Origin: Myxococcota bacterium
GTDB taxonomy: Bacteria; Myxococcota_A; Bradymonadia; UBA7976; UBA1532
DNA length: 64,000 bases
Assembly: GCA_963169045.1 (NCBI GenBank)
Contig: CAUJDF010000070.1
Location: forward strand, 186,001-250,000
Reading direction: 5' to 3'
Shown here: piece by piece, positions 29,384 to 41,724 of the stretch
Position numbering within the stretch: the first letter of the stretch is position 1
Layout of the letters: each line of letters begins with the position of its first letter
Notes under the pieces: generated by a model
Databases searched by the model: none
What the model was told of the DNA's origin: nothing
Seen by the model: the letters and a program-made list of their open reading frames with translations, nothing else
Position numbers and translations under genes: made by a program

Positions 29384-30025
29384 ATGCGTCTGCCACATCC
29401 GAACGCCGCCCATGGCATGCGCGTCGACTTCGGCCGCTACGTCGAAGGTGCGCTGACCTACGCGCGCCTGCCCGAGCTCACCGGGCCGGTGAAGCAGGTC
29501 ACGAGCCGCCTGAAGGCCGCCGGCCGCGCGTGGGAGGACGCCGCCGAGGCGATCCAGCTCGCGCTCGCCGAGCGCGACGCCGTCGACCACGGGCTCGACC
29601 GCGCCGCGCAGAGCGCGCGCCTCGCCCTGGCGTCGACGAGCACGACGGCGATGCGCGAGGCGCCGTACACCTCGATCTTCCCGTTCGGCATCGACTACTA
29701 CGCGTCGGCGCCGCTCGACGAGCAGGAGACGCGCTACCGGGAGCTCGTCGAGCGCCTCGCCGCGCACCTCCCACCGGAGCACCCGGTGCGCCGCGAGGCG
29801 ACGCCGGCGCTCGAGGCGGGCGTCGCCGCGTTCGTCGAGGCCGAGGCCGCGGTCGCCGCCGCGCGCCGCGCCCATGCCATGGCGCGCACCGCCGTCGAGT
29901 CCGCGCAGGACAGCTTCGACCGAGTCATGGAGCGCACGTACGGCGCGCTGATCGAGCGCTTCGGGCGCAAGGCCGCCGAGCGCTACTTCCCGCGCGCCCG
30001 CCGCGCCGCCGCCGCCGACGCGTGA
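29384..30025 (+). CDS. Hypothetical helical protein
   Basis: 213 residues without signal peptide or membrane segment. Long Ala/Glu/Arg-rich stretches (for example AFVEAEAAVAAARRAHAMAR and AARSARLALAS-like segments) predict extended helices or coiled coil, interrupted by a conserved-looking TSIFPFGIDYYASAPL. The C-terminus ALIERFGRKAAERYFPRARR is strongly basic. No family recognised. The promoter and the third-position GC pattern support a real gene. Confidence 0.75.
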   Translation: MRLPHPNAAHGMRVDFGRYVEGALTYARLPELTGPVKQVTSRLKAAGRAWEDAAEAIQLALAERDAVDHGLDRAAQSARLALASTSTTAMREAPYTSIFPFGIDYYASAPLDEQETRYRELVERLAAHLPPEHPVRREATPALEAGVAAFVEAEAAVAAARRAHAMARTAVESAQDSFDRVMERTYGALIERFGRKAAERYFPRARRAAAADA

Positions 30026-30186
30026 CGCCGGCGCGAGGCGGCTCGTGCGGCCCTGTCAGCCGTCGGTGTCGCCGGGCGGGTGCTCGGGAACCACGCCGCG
30101 ATCGCCGGCCGCTCCGGCGCGAACGCGCCGGGGATCGACAGGTTGAGGACGCCGGCGCGCCCCTCGCCCGGCCCCGCAGCAGCCGC

Positions 30187-30737
30187 TCACGCCGCGGGCA
30201 GCGCCGCCTCCACGGCGCTCGCGATGGCCAGTTCGCGTCGAAGGCCGATCCCATCCCGAACCAGGTGGAGCGTGCCATCGTCGACACCGTCAGCAGCGCG
30301 CCGTCGCCGTCGGGCGACAGACGACAGTGTCGCGGTCCCCGGATCTCCACCTCGCCGAGCGCGTCGCTCGAGCGGGCGAAGCGGTCGATCTTCCTCAGCA
30401 ACCCCTTGTCGGCGTTCAGCCTCTCGGCGAGCGCGGCGTCGCCCGCGAACCTGCGCCCGTCCTGCAGCCGTCCCTCGCCGCCGATGCGCCGGGACCGATG
30501 CGCGGCGAAGAAGAGCGGCCCGAGCGCGACGCGGTTCTTCGCGTCGACGACGGCGACGCGCACCTCGAACGGGCGCGGCCCCGGCACGTCGAAGCGCGCC
30601 GTGTAGAGCGGCCGGAAGCCGCCTTCGTCGCCCTTCAGCGCCGCGACCGCGTCCTCGAAGAGCTCGCGCGCGAAACGGAGAGAACGATCGCGCGCGCAAC
30701 GGATCGGCTCTTGTCGCGTGCGGGCGCGATCTGTCAC
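30187..30737 (-). pseudogene. Hypothetical gene with an apparent frameshift
   Basis: From a GTG at 30737 the frame is well formed (RFARELFEDAVAALKGDEGG, FDVPGPRPFEVRVAVVDAKN, LLTVSTMARSTWFGMGS) until about 30225. There it turns Arg-rich, while the neighbouring frame continues with ELAIASAVEAALPAA and a stop at 30187. A one-base indel near 30220-30235 would join the two. Either the gene is decaying or the assembly has an error. The GTG lies only 26 bp from the ATG of the divergent lipoprotein gene, so the true start could be further inside. No family recognised. Confidence 0.6.
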
Positions 30738-30763
30738 GCTCGACCTCGCTCACGGGGGAAGTC

Positions 30764-33424
30764 ATGCGCAGGCCCGCCTTCGGTACGGGTGTCGCGATCG
30801 TGTGGCTGGTCGCCGGGTGCGGGACGAGCGACAACCCGGCGCTGCGCGACCCTGCGCCGGACGCCGCCCACGGCGCCGACGGGGCCACCGACGCCGACGG
30901 GGCCACCCGCGCCGACGGGGCCACCGACGCCGCCTCCGCGCGCGACGCTGCGCCGCCCGCCGACGCGCGACCCGCCGACGCGCAGCCCGCCGATGCCCAG
31001 CCCGCCGATGCCCAGCCCGCCGACGCACGACCCGCCGATCTCGGCCCCGACGCCGCCCCCGTCGCCTGCGCCGAGCACGCGCAGTGCGCCCCCGGCGAGG
31101 CATGCGCCGATGGCATGTGCCGCCGGATCGTCTGCGAGCCGGGCGCGACCGGGTGCGCGGACGACACGCGCCGGACCGCCTGCGACGACACCGGCACGCG
31201 CCTCGCGACGACGCCCTGCGCCGCCGGCGAGTTCTGCGAGGCCGGCGCGTGCCGCCCCCGCGCGTGCGAGCCGGGCCGCCGCGCCTGCGACGGCGACGCC
31301 GTGGTGACCTGCGACGCCCGGGGCGCCGTGGCCTCGGTCGAGCCGTGCGCCGCGGCCTGCGACAGCCCGTTCGGCTGCGCCTGCGTCGCGGGCGCCTGCC
31401 TGCCCCGCGCGTGCGCGCCGGGCTCCGCCCGCTGCGCCGCCGGCGGCCTCGAGGTGTGCGACGGTCTCTCGTTCGGCCCGCCCGCGCCCTGCCCCGCCGG
31501 CACCCGGTGTGTCGAGGACCGCTGCCGCCCCGACGCCTGCGCGCCCGGCGCCGCGGAGTGCGCCGGCGACGTCCTCCTCACGTGCGCCGCCGACGGGAGC
31601 GAGCGGCTGCCCCGGGACTGCGCCGCCGAGGACCTGCTCTGCGAGGGCGGCGCGTGCGTCCCGCGCCGCTGCGCGCCCGGCGCCGTCCGCTGCGACGCCG
31701 CGGCGGCGGGCCTCCTCGTCTGCGACGCGCGCGGCGCCGAAGAGCAGACCTTCCCCTGCCCGGCCGGCACCTTCTGCGACGGCGTGGCCTGCGTGCCCTG
31801 GGTCTGTCCGCCCGACGCGCCGCTCGCGTGCCACGACGGCGACGTCCACCGCTGCGACGGCGGCCGCGCGCTCGTCTTCGAGCGCGACTGCGGCGCGCGC
31901 CGCTGCGACGGCGGCGAGTGCGTCCCGACCTGCGGCGACCGCGCGCTCGATCCGGGCGAAACCTGCGACGACGGCAACGACCGCGACTGCGACGGCTGCG
32001 AGCGGTGCGAAGCCCGCCATTCGCTGGCGTTCTGGGGCGGCGCCGGCCGCTACGCCGAGGTCGCCGACGCCGCCGGCGCCCCGCTGAAGCTGCTGGACAC
32101 CGACTTCACCGTCGAGACGTGGATGCAGCTCACCGACACTCGCGACGTCGTCCGCCTCGTCCGGCGAGACGCCGAGAACCACGGCTGGGGGCTGTCCCTG
32201 GACGAAGACGGGATCCTGGCGACGGTCTACGGAGGCTTCGACCATGCCATCCCCATCGCGCTGGCGGGCACCGGCTGGCACCACGTCGCCTGGACCTACG
32301 ACCGCCGCGTCTCGCGGGTGTTCCTCAACGGCGGGCTCGTCGGCGAGTCGGCCCGGGACGCGCCGGTCCTCGACGCCGCCGCGCCGCTGATCTTCGGTGC
32401 CCTGCCGCGCGGCGGACAGTTCGATGCCTTCCACTCCGGCCGCATGGACGAGATCCGCGTCTCGCGCGGCGTCCGCTACCTCGAGTCGTTCCTGCCGCCC
32501 CGGCGCGTCGCCGCCGACGCCGACACGGTCGGGCTGTGGCACTTCGACGAGGGACAGGGCGACCGCGCCGCCGACGCGAGCGGGAACGCCCAGACGGCGA
32601 CCCTCCGCGGCCTCGAATGGGAGGGCGACTTCGGCTATGGCTACTTCTGCCAGGGCCGCTGCGCCCGGGGCGAGTGCGTCAACCGCTGCGGCGACCGCAA
32701 CCGCGCCCCCTGGGAGGCGTGCGACGACGGAAACCTCGATGTGTGCGACGGGTGCGAGTACTGCCAGCGGCTGTCCCGACTGGAGCTCGACGGCACCACC
32801 GACCACCACGTGCGGGTCGAGGACGGGCCGGGCTCGGGCCTGCGCCTCTGGTCCGGGGCGTTCACGGTCGAGCTCTGGGCGCGCATGGACGAGCGGCAGG
32901 ACCAGGGCGTGGGCCTGCACCGGCGCTGCCCGGGCGACGCCGGCTGGTCGCTGCTCGTCGTCAACGGCGGGCTGCGGAGCGTCGCCTACGGCGTCGTCGA
33001 GCACCGCGCGGACGCCGCCGTCGTCGGCAACGGCTGGCACCACGTCGCCTGGACGTACGACGGTGCGGACTCGCGGCTCTACCTCGACGGCCACCTCGTC
33101 GGGACGCGCGCGATGGCGTCGCCCGCCATCCAGTGCGACGTGCCGCTGCACATCGGCGTGATCCGCGACCCCGGCACTGGCGCGCTCGCCGCCCAGCGGG
33201 GCGGGCTCGACGAGGTCCGCGTCTCGCGGGGCGTGCGCTACGCCGCCGACTTCGTCCCCCCGCGCCGGCACGTACCCGACGCCACCACCATCGCGCTCTG
33301 GCACTTCGACGAACCGAACGGCGCCGCCGTGGCCGACGACGCCAGCGGGAGCCATCTCCGCGGGACCGTCGTCGGCCGGCCCTACGCGCCGGACGACGGC
33401 TACGGCCGCTTCTGCGGCCGCTGA
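30764..33424 (+). CDS. Lipoprotein with Cys repeats and two LamG-like domains
   Basis: 886 residues. ATG at 30764 follows GGGGGAA. Lipobox LVAGC, then a linker of DGATDADGAT and PADAQPADA units (about 20-100), Cys-rich modules (about 100-390), a myxobacterial disulfide repeat CGDRALDPGETCDDGND (about 390-416), a concanavalin-like LamG domain (about 418-626, with FTVETWMQLTD, WHHVAWTYDRR, MDEIRVSRGVRY, GLWHFDEG), a second disulfide repeat (about 640-668) and a second LamG domain (about 669-880, with FTVELWARMDE, WHHVAWTYDGA, LDEVRVSRGVRYA, ALWHFDEP). The duplicated repeat-plus-LamG unit suggests carbohydrate or surface binding. Likely surface-exposed and outer-membrane anchored (inferred). Confidence 0.92.
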   Translation: MRRPAFGTGVAIVWLVAGCGTSDNPALRDPAPDAAHGADGATDADGATRADGATDAASARDAAPPADARPADAQPADAQPADAQPADARPADLGPDAAPVACAEHAQCAPGEACADGMCRRIVCEPGATGCADDTRRTACDDTGTRLATTPCAAGEFCEAGACRPRACEPGRRACDGDAVVTCDARGAVASVEPCAAACDSPFGCACVAGACLPRACAPGSARCAAGGLEVCDGLSFGPPAPCPAGTRCVEDRCRPDACAPGAAECAGDVLLTCAADGSERLPRDCAAEDLLCEGGACVPRRCAPGAVRCDAAAAGLLVCDARGAEEQTFPCPAGTFCDGVACVPWVCPPDAPLACHDGDVHRCDGGRALVFERDCGARRCDGGECVPTCGDRALDPGETCDDGNDRDCDGCERCEARHSLAFWGGAGRYAEVADAAGAPLKLLDTDFTVETWMQLTDTRDVVRLVRRDAENHGWGLSLDEDGILATVYGGFDHAIPIALAGTGWHHVAWTYDRRVSRVFLNGGLVGESARDAPVLDAAAPLIFGALPRGGQFDAFHSGRMDEIRVSRGVRYLESFLPPRRVAADADTVGLWHFDEGQGDRAADASGNAQTATLRGLEWEGDFGYGYFCQGRCARGECVNRCGDRNRAPWEACDDGNLDVCDGCEYCQRLSRLELDGTTDHHVRVEDGPGSGLRLWSGAFTVELWARMDERQDQGVGLHRRCPGDAGWSLLVVNGGLRSVAYGVVEHRADAAVVGNGWHHVAWTYDGADSRLYLDGHLVGTRAMASPAIQCDVPLHIGVIRDPGTGALAAQRGGLDEVRVSRGVRYAADFVPPRRHVPDATTIALWHFDEPNGAAVADDASGSHLRGTVVGRPYAPDDGYGRFCGR

Positions 33425-33426
33425 CG

Positions 33427-34394
33427 CTATTCGTTGCGCCGCCCGCCCACCTCCTGCCCGTTCACGAGCGCCGCCGCCGCCTTCTGCAGGGGCTTCAGGC
33501 TGCCGTTCGACGTGGCGATGGCATCCGCCGTCTCCTTCGTCACCGGCACGTCCATGCTCCGCTTCGCGCCGTTGACCACCGCGACGTACTTCAGCCGGCC
33601 GACCTCTTCGACGGGCCCGGTGCCGGTGGCCGGCGTCAGCTGCATCGTCTGCAGGTCGACGATGGCGACGTCGTTCGACGGGTTGAAGTTCGTCGCGTCC
33701 GTCGGCACCGCGATGATCCGCACCTCGATGCCCATGATCTTCGCGAGCTTCTTCGCGAGCTCGAGGTACTCGAGCCCCTGCTCGCTCTCGTCGGCCACCG
33801 CGTTCAGGCGCGGCCGCTCCTGCGGCTTCAGGTTGGCGAGCGCCTGGTCCGAGTACTGCGGGCTGTAGAGCAGCGTGGCGATGATCGCCTTCAGCGACGA
33901 CTCGCCGCCGGCGTCCTCGTTCGCGTTCGCCGGGTTCACGTCGCCGATGAGGCCGCGCAGCGCGGCGCCGTCGAGGTTCCAGACCTTCACGCCGTTCTCG
34001 CGCTCCTCGCGGAAGATCGTGCGCAGCTGGCTCTTGAGCCCGAACAGATCGGCGAACGCCTCCGCGTCCTGCTTCGTGCGCGTGGGATATACCTTCACAT
34101 AGGCATCCTCGAGCACCTTCGAGTAGTCGCGGACCTCGCTGCGCGGGTCGCGCGAGCCCACCGCGCGCAGGTTGGGATCGGGCTGCGCGTGCAGGATGTC
34201 GATGCGGTGCTCGGTGGCCCGTTCAGGCGCTGGACCGGCGTCGTTCCCCCGCCCGGCGGCTTGATCAGCAGCGATCGCATGTAGCCGGTCCATGCCTGAC
34301 CCACATCGGTCGTGGACCGCTGATCCGGGGCGCGGGCGGTCCGCGCCGTCGCGGACTGCGGCGCCGCCTGCTTCATCGTGGTCTCGATCGGCAT
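33427..34394 (-). pseudogene. Hypothetical soluble protein with an apparent frameshift
   Basis: From ATG 34394 (preceded by a G-run) the frame reads plausibly ([33 protein letters not shown]) to about residue 57. Beyond that only the neighbouring frame looks like protein: ERATEHRIDILHAQ, DYSKVLEDAYVKVYPTRTKQ, FADLFGLKSQLRTIF, LAKIMGIEVRIIAVPTDATN, LKYVAVVNGAKRSMDVPV. A single-base change near 34215-34235 restores one ORF of about 320 residues. The alternative, a start in the second frame upstream, gives an unlikely Gly/Asp/Arg-rich N-terminus. Family not recognised; the C-terminal part could belong to a peptidase or secretion-substrate fold. No signal peptide. Confidence 0.6.
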
Positions 34395-34519
34395 CAGACG
34401 ACCCCCCGTCTGTCGCGCCGTTGCAGCGCGAGACACACCCCATGACGGGGGCTCCGAGTTCGCCGCAACCCCCGGGCGGGCGCTATCATCCGCGCTTTCG
34501 TTGTCGCGGAGGTCGCACG

Positions 34520-35001
<482 letters not shown>

Positions 35002-35005
<4 letters not shown>

Positions 35006-36150
35006 AGGTCATCGCCCCCGGCGCGGCGCTCGGTGTCCTCGGCGGCGGCCAGCTCGGCCGCATGTTCGCCCTCGCCGCGCGGCGCATGGGGTACCGCGTG
35101 CACGTCCTCTCACCGGACGCCGACGGGCCGTGCGCGCAGGTGGCGGACGTCGCCGTCGTCGCCCCGTACGACGACCTCGACGCGGTCGCCGACTTCGCCC
35201 GCGACGTGGCCGCCGTGACGTTCGAGTTCGAGAACGTCTCGCGCGCCGCCGCCGAGACCGCCGCGCGCTTCGCGCCGGTCCGGCCCGGCGGCGACGTGCT
35301 GCACGTCACCCAGCACCGCCTGCGCGAGAAGGGCGCGCTCACCGCGCACGGCCTGCCCGTCACGCCCTACCGGGCGGTCCGCACGCCCGCCGAGCTCGAG
35401 ACCGCCGTCGCCGCGCTCGGGACGCCCGCCGTCCTCAAGACGGCCGCCTGGGGCTACGACGGCCACGGCCAGGCCCTGATCCGCGCGCCGGGAGACGCCG
35501 CGGACGCCTGGGCGCGCCTGCGCACCGACGAGGCGGTGCTCGAGGCGTTCGTCGACTTCGAGCGCGAGCTCTCCCTCGTGTGCGCGCGCGGCGCCGACGG
35601 GACGTTCGTCCACTTCGGCCTGCTCGCCAACGACCACCGCGACCACATCCTCGACGTGACCGTGAGCCCGGCGGACGTGCCGGCGCGCGTCGAGGCCGAC
35701 GCCGTCGAGATCGCGCGCGCGGTGACCGCCGCGCTCGACGTGGTGGGCGTGCTCTGCGTGGAGCTCTTCCTGCGGCGGGACGGGACGCTGCTCATCAACG
35801 AGCTCGCGCCGCGGCCCCACAACTCCGGTCACCTGACGATCGACGCCTTCGCGCCGTGCCAGTTCGAGCTGCAGGTGCGCGCGCTGTGCGGCCTGCCGCT
35901 CGTCGCGCCGGTCCGGCTGCGGCCGGCGGCGATGGTGAACCTGCTCGGTGACCTGTGGACCGACGGCGAGCCCGACTGGGCCGCCGCCCTCGCGCTCCCG
36001 GAGACGCGCCTGCACCTGTACGGCAAGGCAGAGGCCCGCCCGCGCCGCAAGATGGGCCACCTCACCGCGCTCGGCGACACCCCCGCCGAGGCGCGCGCCC
36101 GCGCCCTCGAGGCGCGCGACCGCCTCTTACGCGGCGCGCCCGTGATTTAA
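35002..36150 (+). CDS. purK: N5-carboxyaminoimidazole ribonucleotide synthase
   Basis: 382 residues of the ATP-grasp family. It makes N5-CAIR from AIR, ATP and bicarbonate, feeding PurE. Visible motifs: [20 protein letters not shown] at the N-terminus, [23 protein letters not shown] (ATP-grasp), VCVELF-like [31 protein letters not shown] and [18 protein letters not shown]. Start fixed by the ATGA overlap with purE. Length and motif order are normal. Confidence 0.98.
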
Positions 36151-36197
36151 GCCGGACGTCTCCCCGATTCAGGGGAAGCCCCCCCGTTTAAGCGTCT

Positions 36198-36219
36198 CTC
36201 CCGTCGGCAAGACCGGGAG
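36198..36219 (+). promoter_or_regulatory. Hairpin covering the ribosome site of the LuxR gene
   Basis: CTCCC then GTC (36198-36205), loop GGCAA, then GAC, a bulged C, and GGGAG (36211-36219). The 3' strand contains the GGGAGG ribosome site of the ATG at 36226, so pairing would hide it. This suggests structure-dependent translation, but it could also be chance in such GC-rich DNA. Confidence 0.4.
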
Positions 36220-36225
36220 GGAACC

Positions 36226-36867
36226 ATGAGCCAGCTCGCCGATGACACCGCCGTTCGCGTCCGCACCGAGCAGATGCGGGACCTGATCCGCCTCGTCGCG
36301 GTCCTCAACGAGGTGCCGGACCGCCGGGAGCGCGCCCGACGCTTCGTGGACGGCCTGAAGCGGCTGCTCGGCGCGCACATCGGCATCATGCTGCTCGTCG
36401 GCGGCGGGACGGAGGTGGTCGACGGCGACGCGGACGCCGCCGGCCCGGTGGCCGAGGCGCTGTCGCGGCCGGCGGGGGCGCAGGCCGGCGCGCCGGTCAC
36501 GATGCAGGCCGGCGACGACCTCTACTCGTGGCTGAAGACCGAGAAGGGCGGCGTGCACGCCCTCGGCTTCCGCCGCGCCGTCGGGGCCCGGGCCTTCGAC
36601 GACTGCGACCGCAATCTGCTCACGCTCGCCCACGCCGAGGTGCCGCAACTGCTCGCGCGCACGCCCGCCGACGAGGTGCGGGCCCGACTGTCGCCGCGCG
36701 CCGCCGCCACGCTCGACGCGCTGCTCGAGGGCGCGTCCGAGAAGGAGGCCGCCGACCGCCTCGGCATCAGCCCCTACACCGTCCACGACTACGTGAAGGC
36801 GATCTACCGCGTCGCCGGTGTACAGAGCCGCGGCGAGCTGCTCGCCCTCTGCCTCAGGCGAGGCTAG
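36226..36867 (+). CDS. LuxR/GerE-type transcriptional regulator
   Basis: 213 residues. The C-terminal helix-turn-helix reads LSPRAAATLDALLEGASEKE then ADRLGISPYTVHDYVKAIY (about 150-195), with the usual 'TVHxYVKxIY' recognition helix. The N-terminal ~140 residues form a GAF/PAS-like sensor without obvious receiver residues (no phospho-Asp pocket). It lies between purK and a convergent symporter gene, whose stop overlaps its own by four bases. The target is unknown; the adjacent symporter is a candidate. Confidence 0.9.
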   Translation: MSQLADDTAVRVRTEQMRDLIRLVAVLNEVPDRRERARRFVDGLKRLLGAHIGIMLLVGGGTEVVDGDADAAGPVAEALSRPAGAQAGAPVTMQAGDDLYSWLKTEKGGVHALGFRRAVGARAFDDCDRNLLTLAHAEVPQLLARTPADEVRARLSPRAAATLDALLEGASEKEAADRLGISPYTVHDYVKAIYRVAGVQSRGELLALCLRRG

Positions 36868-38138
36868 TTCTTCGTCGCGCCGTCGTTCATCGGCTCGCCG
36901 CGCGAGACGACGACGGCGGCGGCGAGGTCGCCGGTCACGTTGAGCGTCGTGCGGCACATGTCGAGGAAGCGATCGACGCCGAGGATGAGTCCGATGCCTT
37001 CGACCGGCACGCCGACCATCGCCAGGATCATGGCCACGACGGGGATGCTGCCCGCCGGCACGCCCGCGGTGCCGATGCCGCCGAGGATGCACACGCCGAG
37101 CACGGTCACCTGCTGCGTGAGCGAGAGGTCGATCCCGTAGAACTGCGCCAGGAACAGCACCGTCACGCCCTCGAACAGCGCCGTGCCGTTCTGGTTCGCC
37201 GTCGAGCCGATCGTGAGCACGAAGCGCGAGACGTCCTTCGGCAGGCGCAGGTTCTCGTCGGCCACCTTGAGCGCCGTCGGCAGCGAGGCGTTGCTCGAAG
37301 CGGTCGAGAACGCGGTGATCATCGCCTCCTGCACACCCTTGAAGAAGCGCAGCGGGCTCATCCCGCCGAGGAACTTCACCGCCAGCGAGTACACGCCGAA
37401 CTGGTGGAGAGCGAGCGCCAGCAGGACCACGCCCACGTACTTCGCCAGCGACAGCAGGATCTCGAAGCCGAGCGTCGCCGTCAGCGAGAACAGCAGCGCC
37501 GCGACACCGTAGGGCGCGATCGAGATCACCAGGTTGATGAGCTTCATCGACACGTCGAAGAGGCCCTGCACCACGCTCTTCAGCCTGTCGGCGGCCTCGG
37601 TATGCGTCATGGCCATGCCGACGCCGAAGAAGAACGAGAAGAACATCACCGCGAGCATGTCGCCGCTCGCCATCGCGGCGATGGGGTTCTTCGGCACGAT
37701 GTCGAGCAGCAGGTCCATGCCGCCCTTGACGCCGCCGCCACCCGCCACCGAGGCGGCCCGATCCGCCGCGCCCTGGAGCAGGCGCGTGCGCAGCTCGTCG
37801 GAGATACCGTCACCGGGCCGCAACACATTGACGAGCGTGAGGCCGATGAGCACCGCGATGCTCGACACCAGCACCGTGTAGCCGAGCGTCTTGAGGCCCA
37901 CCCGGCCGAGGCGCCGCAGGTCGCCGAGCTCGGCGATGCCGAGCGCCAGCGCCGAGAACAGCAGCGGGATGACGAGCATCAGCAGCAGGCGCAGGTAGAT
38001 CTGTCCGATGGGGTTCGCGACGTACTTCACGACGCCGGCGAGCGCGGGGTGCCCGGGGAAGGCGAGGTAGGCCACCATGCCGGCGACCGCGCCGCCGACG
38101 ACGCCGATCAACATCTTGCTGTGCAGAGAGCGCGCCAT
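36864..38138 (-). CDS. Dicarboxylate/amino-acid:cation symporter
   Basis: 424 residues of the DAACS (GltP/DctA/SstT-like) family, inner membrane. Family signatures: FSTASSNASLPTALKVADEN (Ser-rich motif), TIGSTANQNGTALFEGVTVL, and a final GLILGVDRFLDMCRTTLNVT. It imports dicarboxylates or acidic amino acids with Na+ or H+; the exact substrate cannot be assigned. ATG at 38138. Divergent from the pyrophosphatase gene across 168 bp. Confidence 0.94.
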   Translation of the reverse strand: MARSLHSKMLIGVVGGAVAGMVAYLAFPGHPALAGVVKYVANPIGQIYLRLLLMLVIPLLFSALALGIAELGDLRRLGRVGLKTLGYTVLVSSIAVLIGLTLVNVLRPGDGISDELRTRLLQGAADRAASVAGGGGVKGGMDLLLDIVPKNPIAAMASGDMLAVMFFSFFFGVGMAMTHTEAADRLKSVVQGLFDVSMKLINLVISIAPYGVAALLFSLTATLGFEILLSLAKYVGVVLLALALHQFGVYSLAVKFLGGMSPLRFFKGVQEAMITAFSTASSNASLPTALKVADENLRLPKDVSRFVLTIGSTANQNGTALFEGVTVLFLAQFYGIDLSLTQQVTVLGVCILGGIGTAGVPAGSIPVVAMILAMVGVPVEGIGLILGVDRFLDMCRTTLNVTGDLAAAVVVSRGEPMNDGATKN

Positions 38139-38246
38139 GCCGTCCCCCCCGGGCCGGAGCGGCCCTCGGGCGGTCGTAACGCACCGGCGTCGCCGCTGTC
38201 AAAACGCGGGTACGCCCCCCCTTCGGACCGAAAAGAGCCAGGGGAG

Positions 38247-38275
38247 TTGCGTCGCGCGCCTCACCTGAATAAAAA
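38247..38275 (+). promoter_or_regulatory. Candidate promoter of the pyrophosphatase gene
   Basis: TTGCGT (38247-38252), 17 nt and TAAAAA (38270-38275), the most A-rich stretch in the region. Start would be near 38282, about 25 nt before ATG 38307. Confidence 0.5.
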
Positions 38276-38306
38276 CTGCCCGGCTTCAAACCGCCCGGAG
38301 TCAGCA

Positions 38307-40838
<2,532 letters not shown>

Positions 40839-40892
40839 TCGGCAGACGGCTTCGCCGGCCGGGCCTCCCAGGCCCGGCGCCTCGCGCCTCCC

Positions 40893-40920
40893 TTCACGCC
40901 GTTCCGCACCGTGTTACGCT
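40893..40920 (+). promoter_or_regulatory. Possible leaderless promoter before gene 40928
   Basis: TTCACG (40893-40898), 16 nt, TACGCT (40915-40920), then 7 nt to the ATG at 40928 with no Shine-Dalgarno sequence. The transcript may begin at or next to the start codon, as at 19841. Confidence 0.4.
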
Positions 40921-40927
40921 CCGCCGC

Positions 40928-41674
40928 ATGAAGCGATGGATCGTGATGGCAGGCGCATTCGCGCCGGCGCTCGCGTGGGGGCACGTGCGGCTGCTCGAGC
41001 CGGCGCCGCGCTCGCCGCGCGACGACCTGAAGACGGGGCCGTGCGGCGGCTTCCCCCCGGGGAGGGGCGAGCGCACGACGCTCGAGGCCGGCGCCCCGTT
41101 CACCGTGAGCTTCCGGGAGACCGTCGACCACCCGGGCTGGTTCCGGATCGCGTTCTCTCCCGAGGGCGACGGCGGCTACGACGCGAACGTCCTCGCGGAC
41201 GACATCCCGCCCCTGCGCGGCGACGTCGAGCGTCTGTATGTGTTCACGCTGCTCGCGCCCGACGAGCCGTGCGAGCGCTGCTCGCTGCAGGTCGTGCAGG
41301 CGATGACCGAGAATCCGCAGAACCCGCGTTACTACTACAGTTGCGCCGACATCCGGATCGTGCGCGGCGCGCCGCCAGACGCCGCGCCGCCGCCCGACGC
41401 GGGCACGGCCACCGACGCCGCGCCGCGACACGACACCGGCTTCGACTTCCCCGACGGCGGCGTCGCGCTGCCCGACGGCGGCGTCGCGGGGCCCGACGGC
41501 GGCGCCGCGCGGCCCGACGGCCGTCCGGTCCGACCCGCGGACGCCGCTCTCGCCGCCGACGCGGGCGCGGTCGACGACGGCGACGCGGGCGGCGGTTGCG
41601 CGGCGACGCCCGTCGGCGGCCACGCCGCGCTCCTGCTCGTCCTCGCCGGGCTCCTCCGCCGCCGTCGGGTTTGA
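40928..41674 (+). CDS. SCE4755-family polysaccharide monooxygenase-like protein with MYXO-CTERM tail
   Basis: 248 residues. The signal peptide ends AWG and would expose His19 as the mature N-terminus (HVRLLEPAPRS). With His68 (TVDHPGWFRIAFSPEGDGG) this forms a candidate copper histidine brace, as in AA10-type lytic polysaccharide monooxygenases. CGGFPPG, PCERCSLQVVQAM and YYYSCADI fit the SCE4755 family. A PDGG/PDAA linker (about 145-215) leads to a C-terminal Gly-Gly-Cys, a hydrophobic segment and RRRR, a MYXO-CTERM-like sorting tail, implying cell-surface anchoring. Copper binding and oxidation of a glycan are inferred from family resemblance. Confidence 0.9.
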   Translation: MKRWIVMAGAFAPALAWGHVRLLEPAPRSPRDDLKTGPCGGFPPGRGERTTLEAGAPFTVSFRETVDHPGWFRIAFSPEGDGGYDANVLADDIPPLRGDVERLYVFTLLAPDEPCERCSLQVVQAMTENPQNPRYYYSCADIRIVRGAPPDAAPPPDAGTATDAAPRHDTGFDFPDGGVALPDGGVAGPDGGAARPDGRPVRPADAALAADAGAVDDGDAGGGCAATPVGGHAALLLVLAGLLRRRRV

Positions 41675-41724
41675 CCCGCGCCCCGGTTCTGCCGAACCAT
41701 CGGGCGAACCCGCCCGGAGTCACG

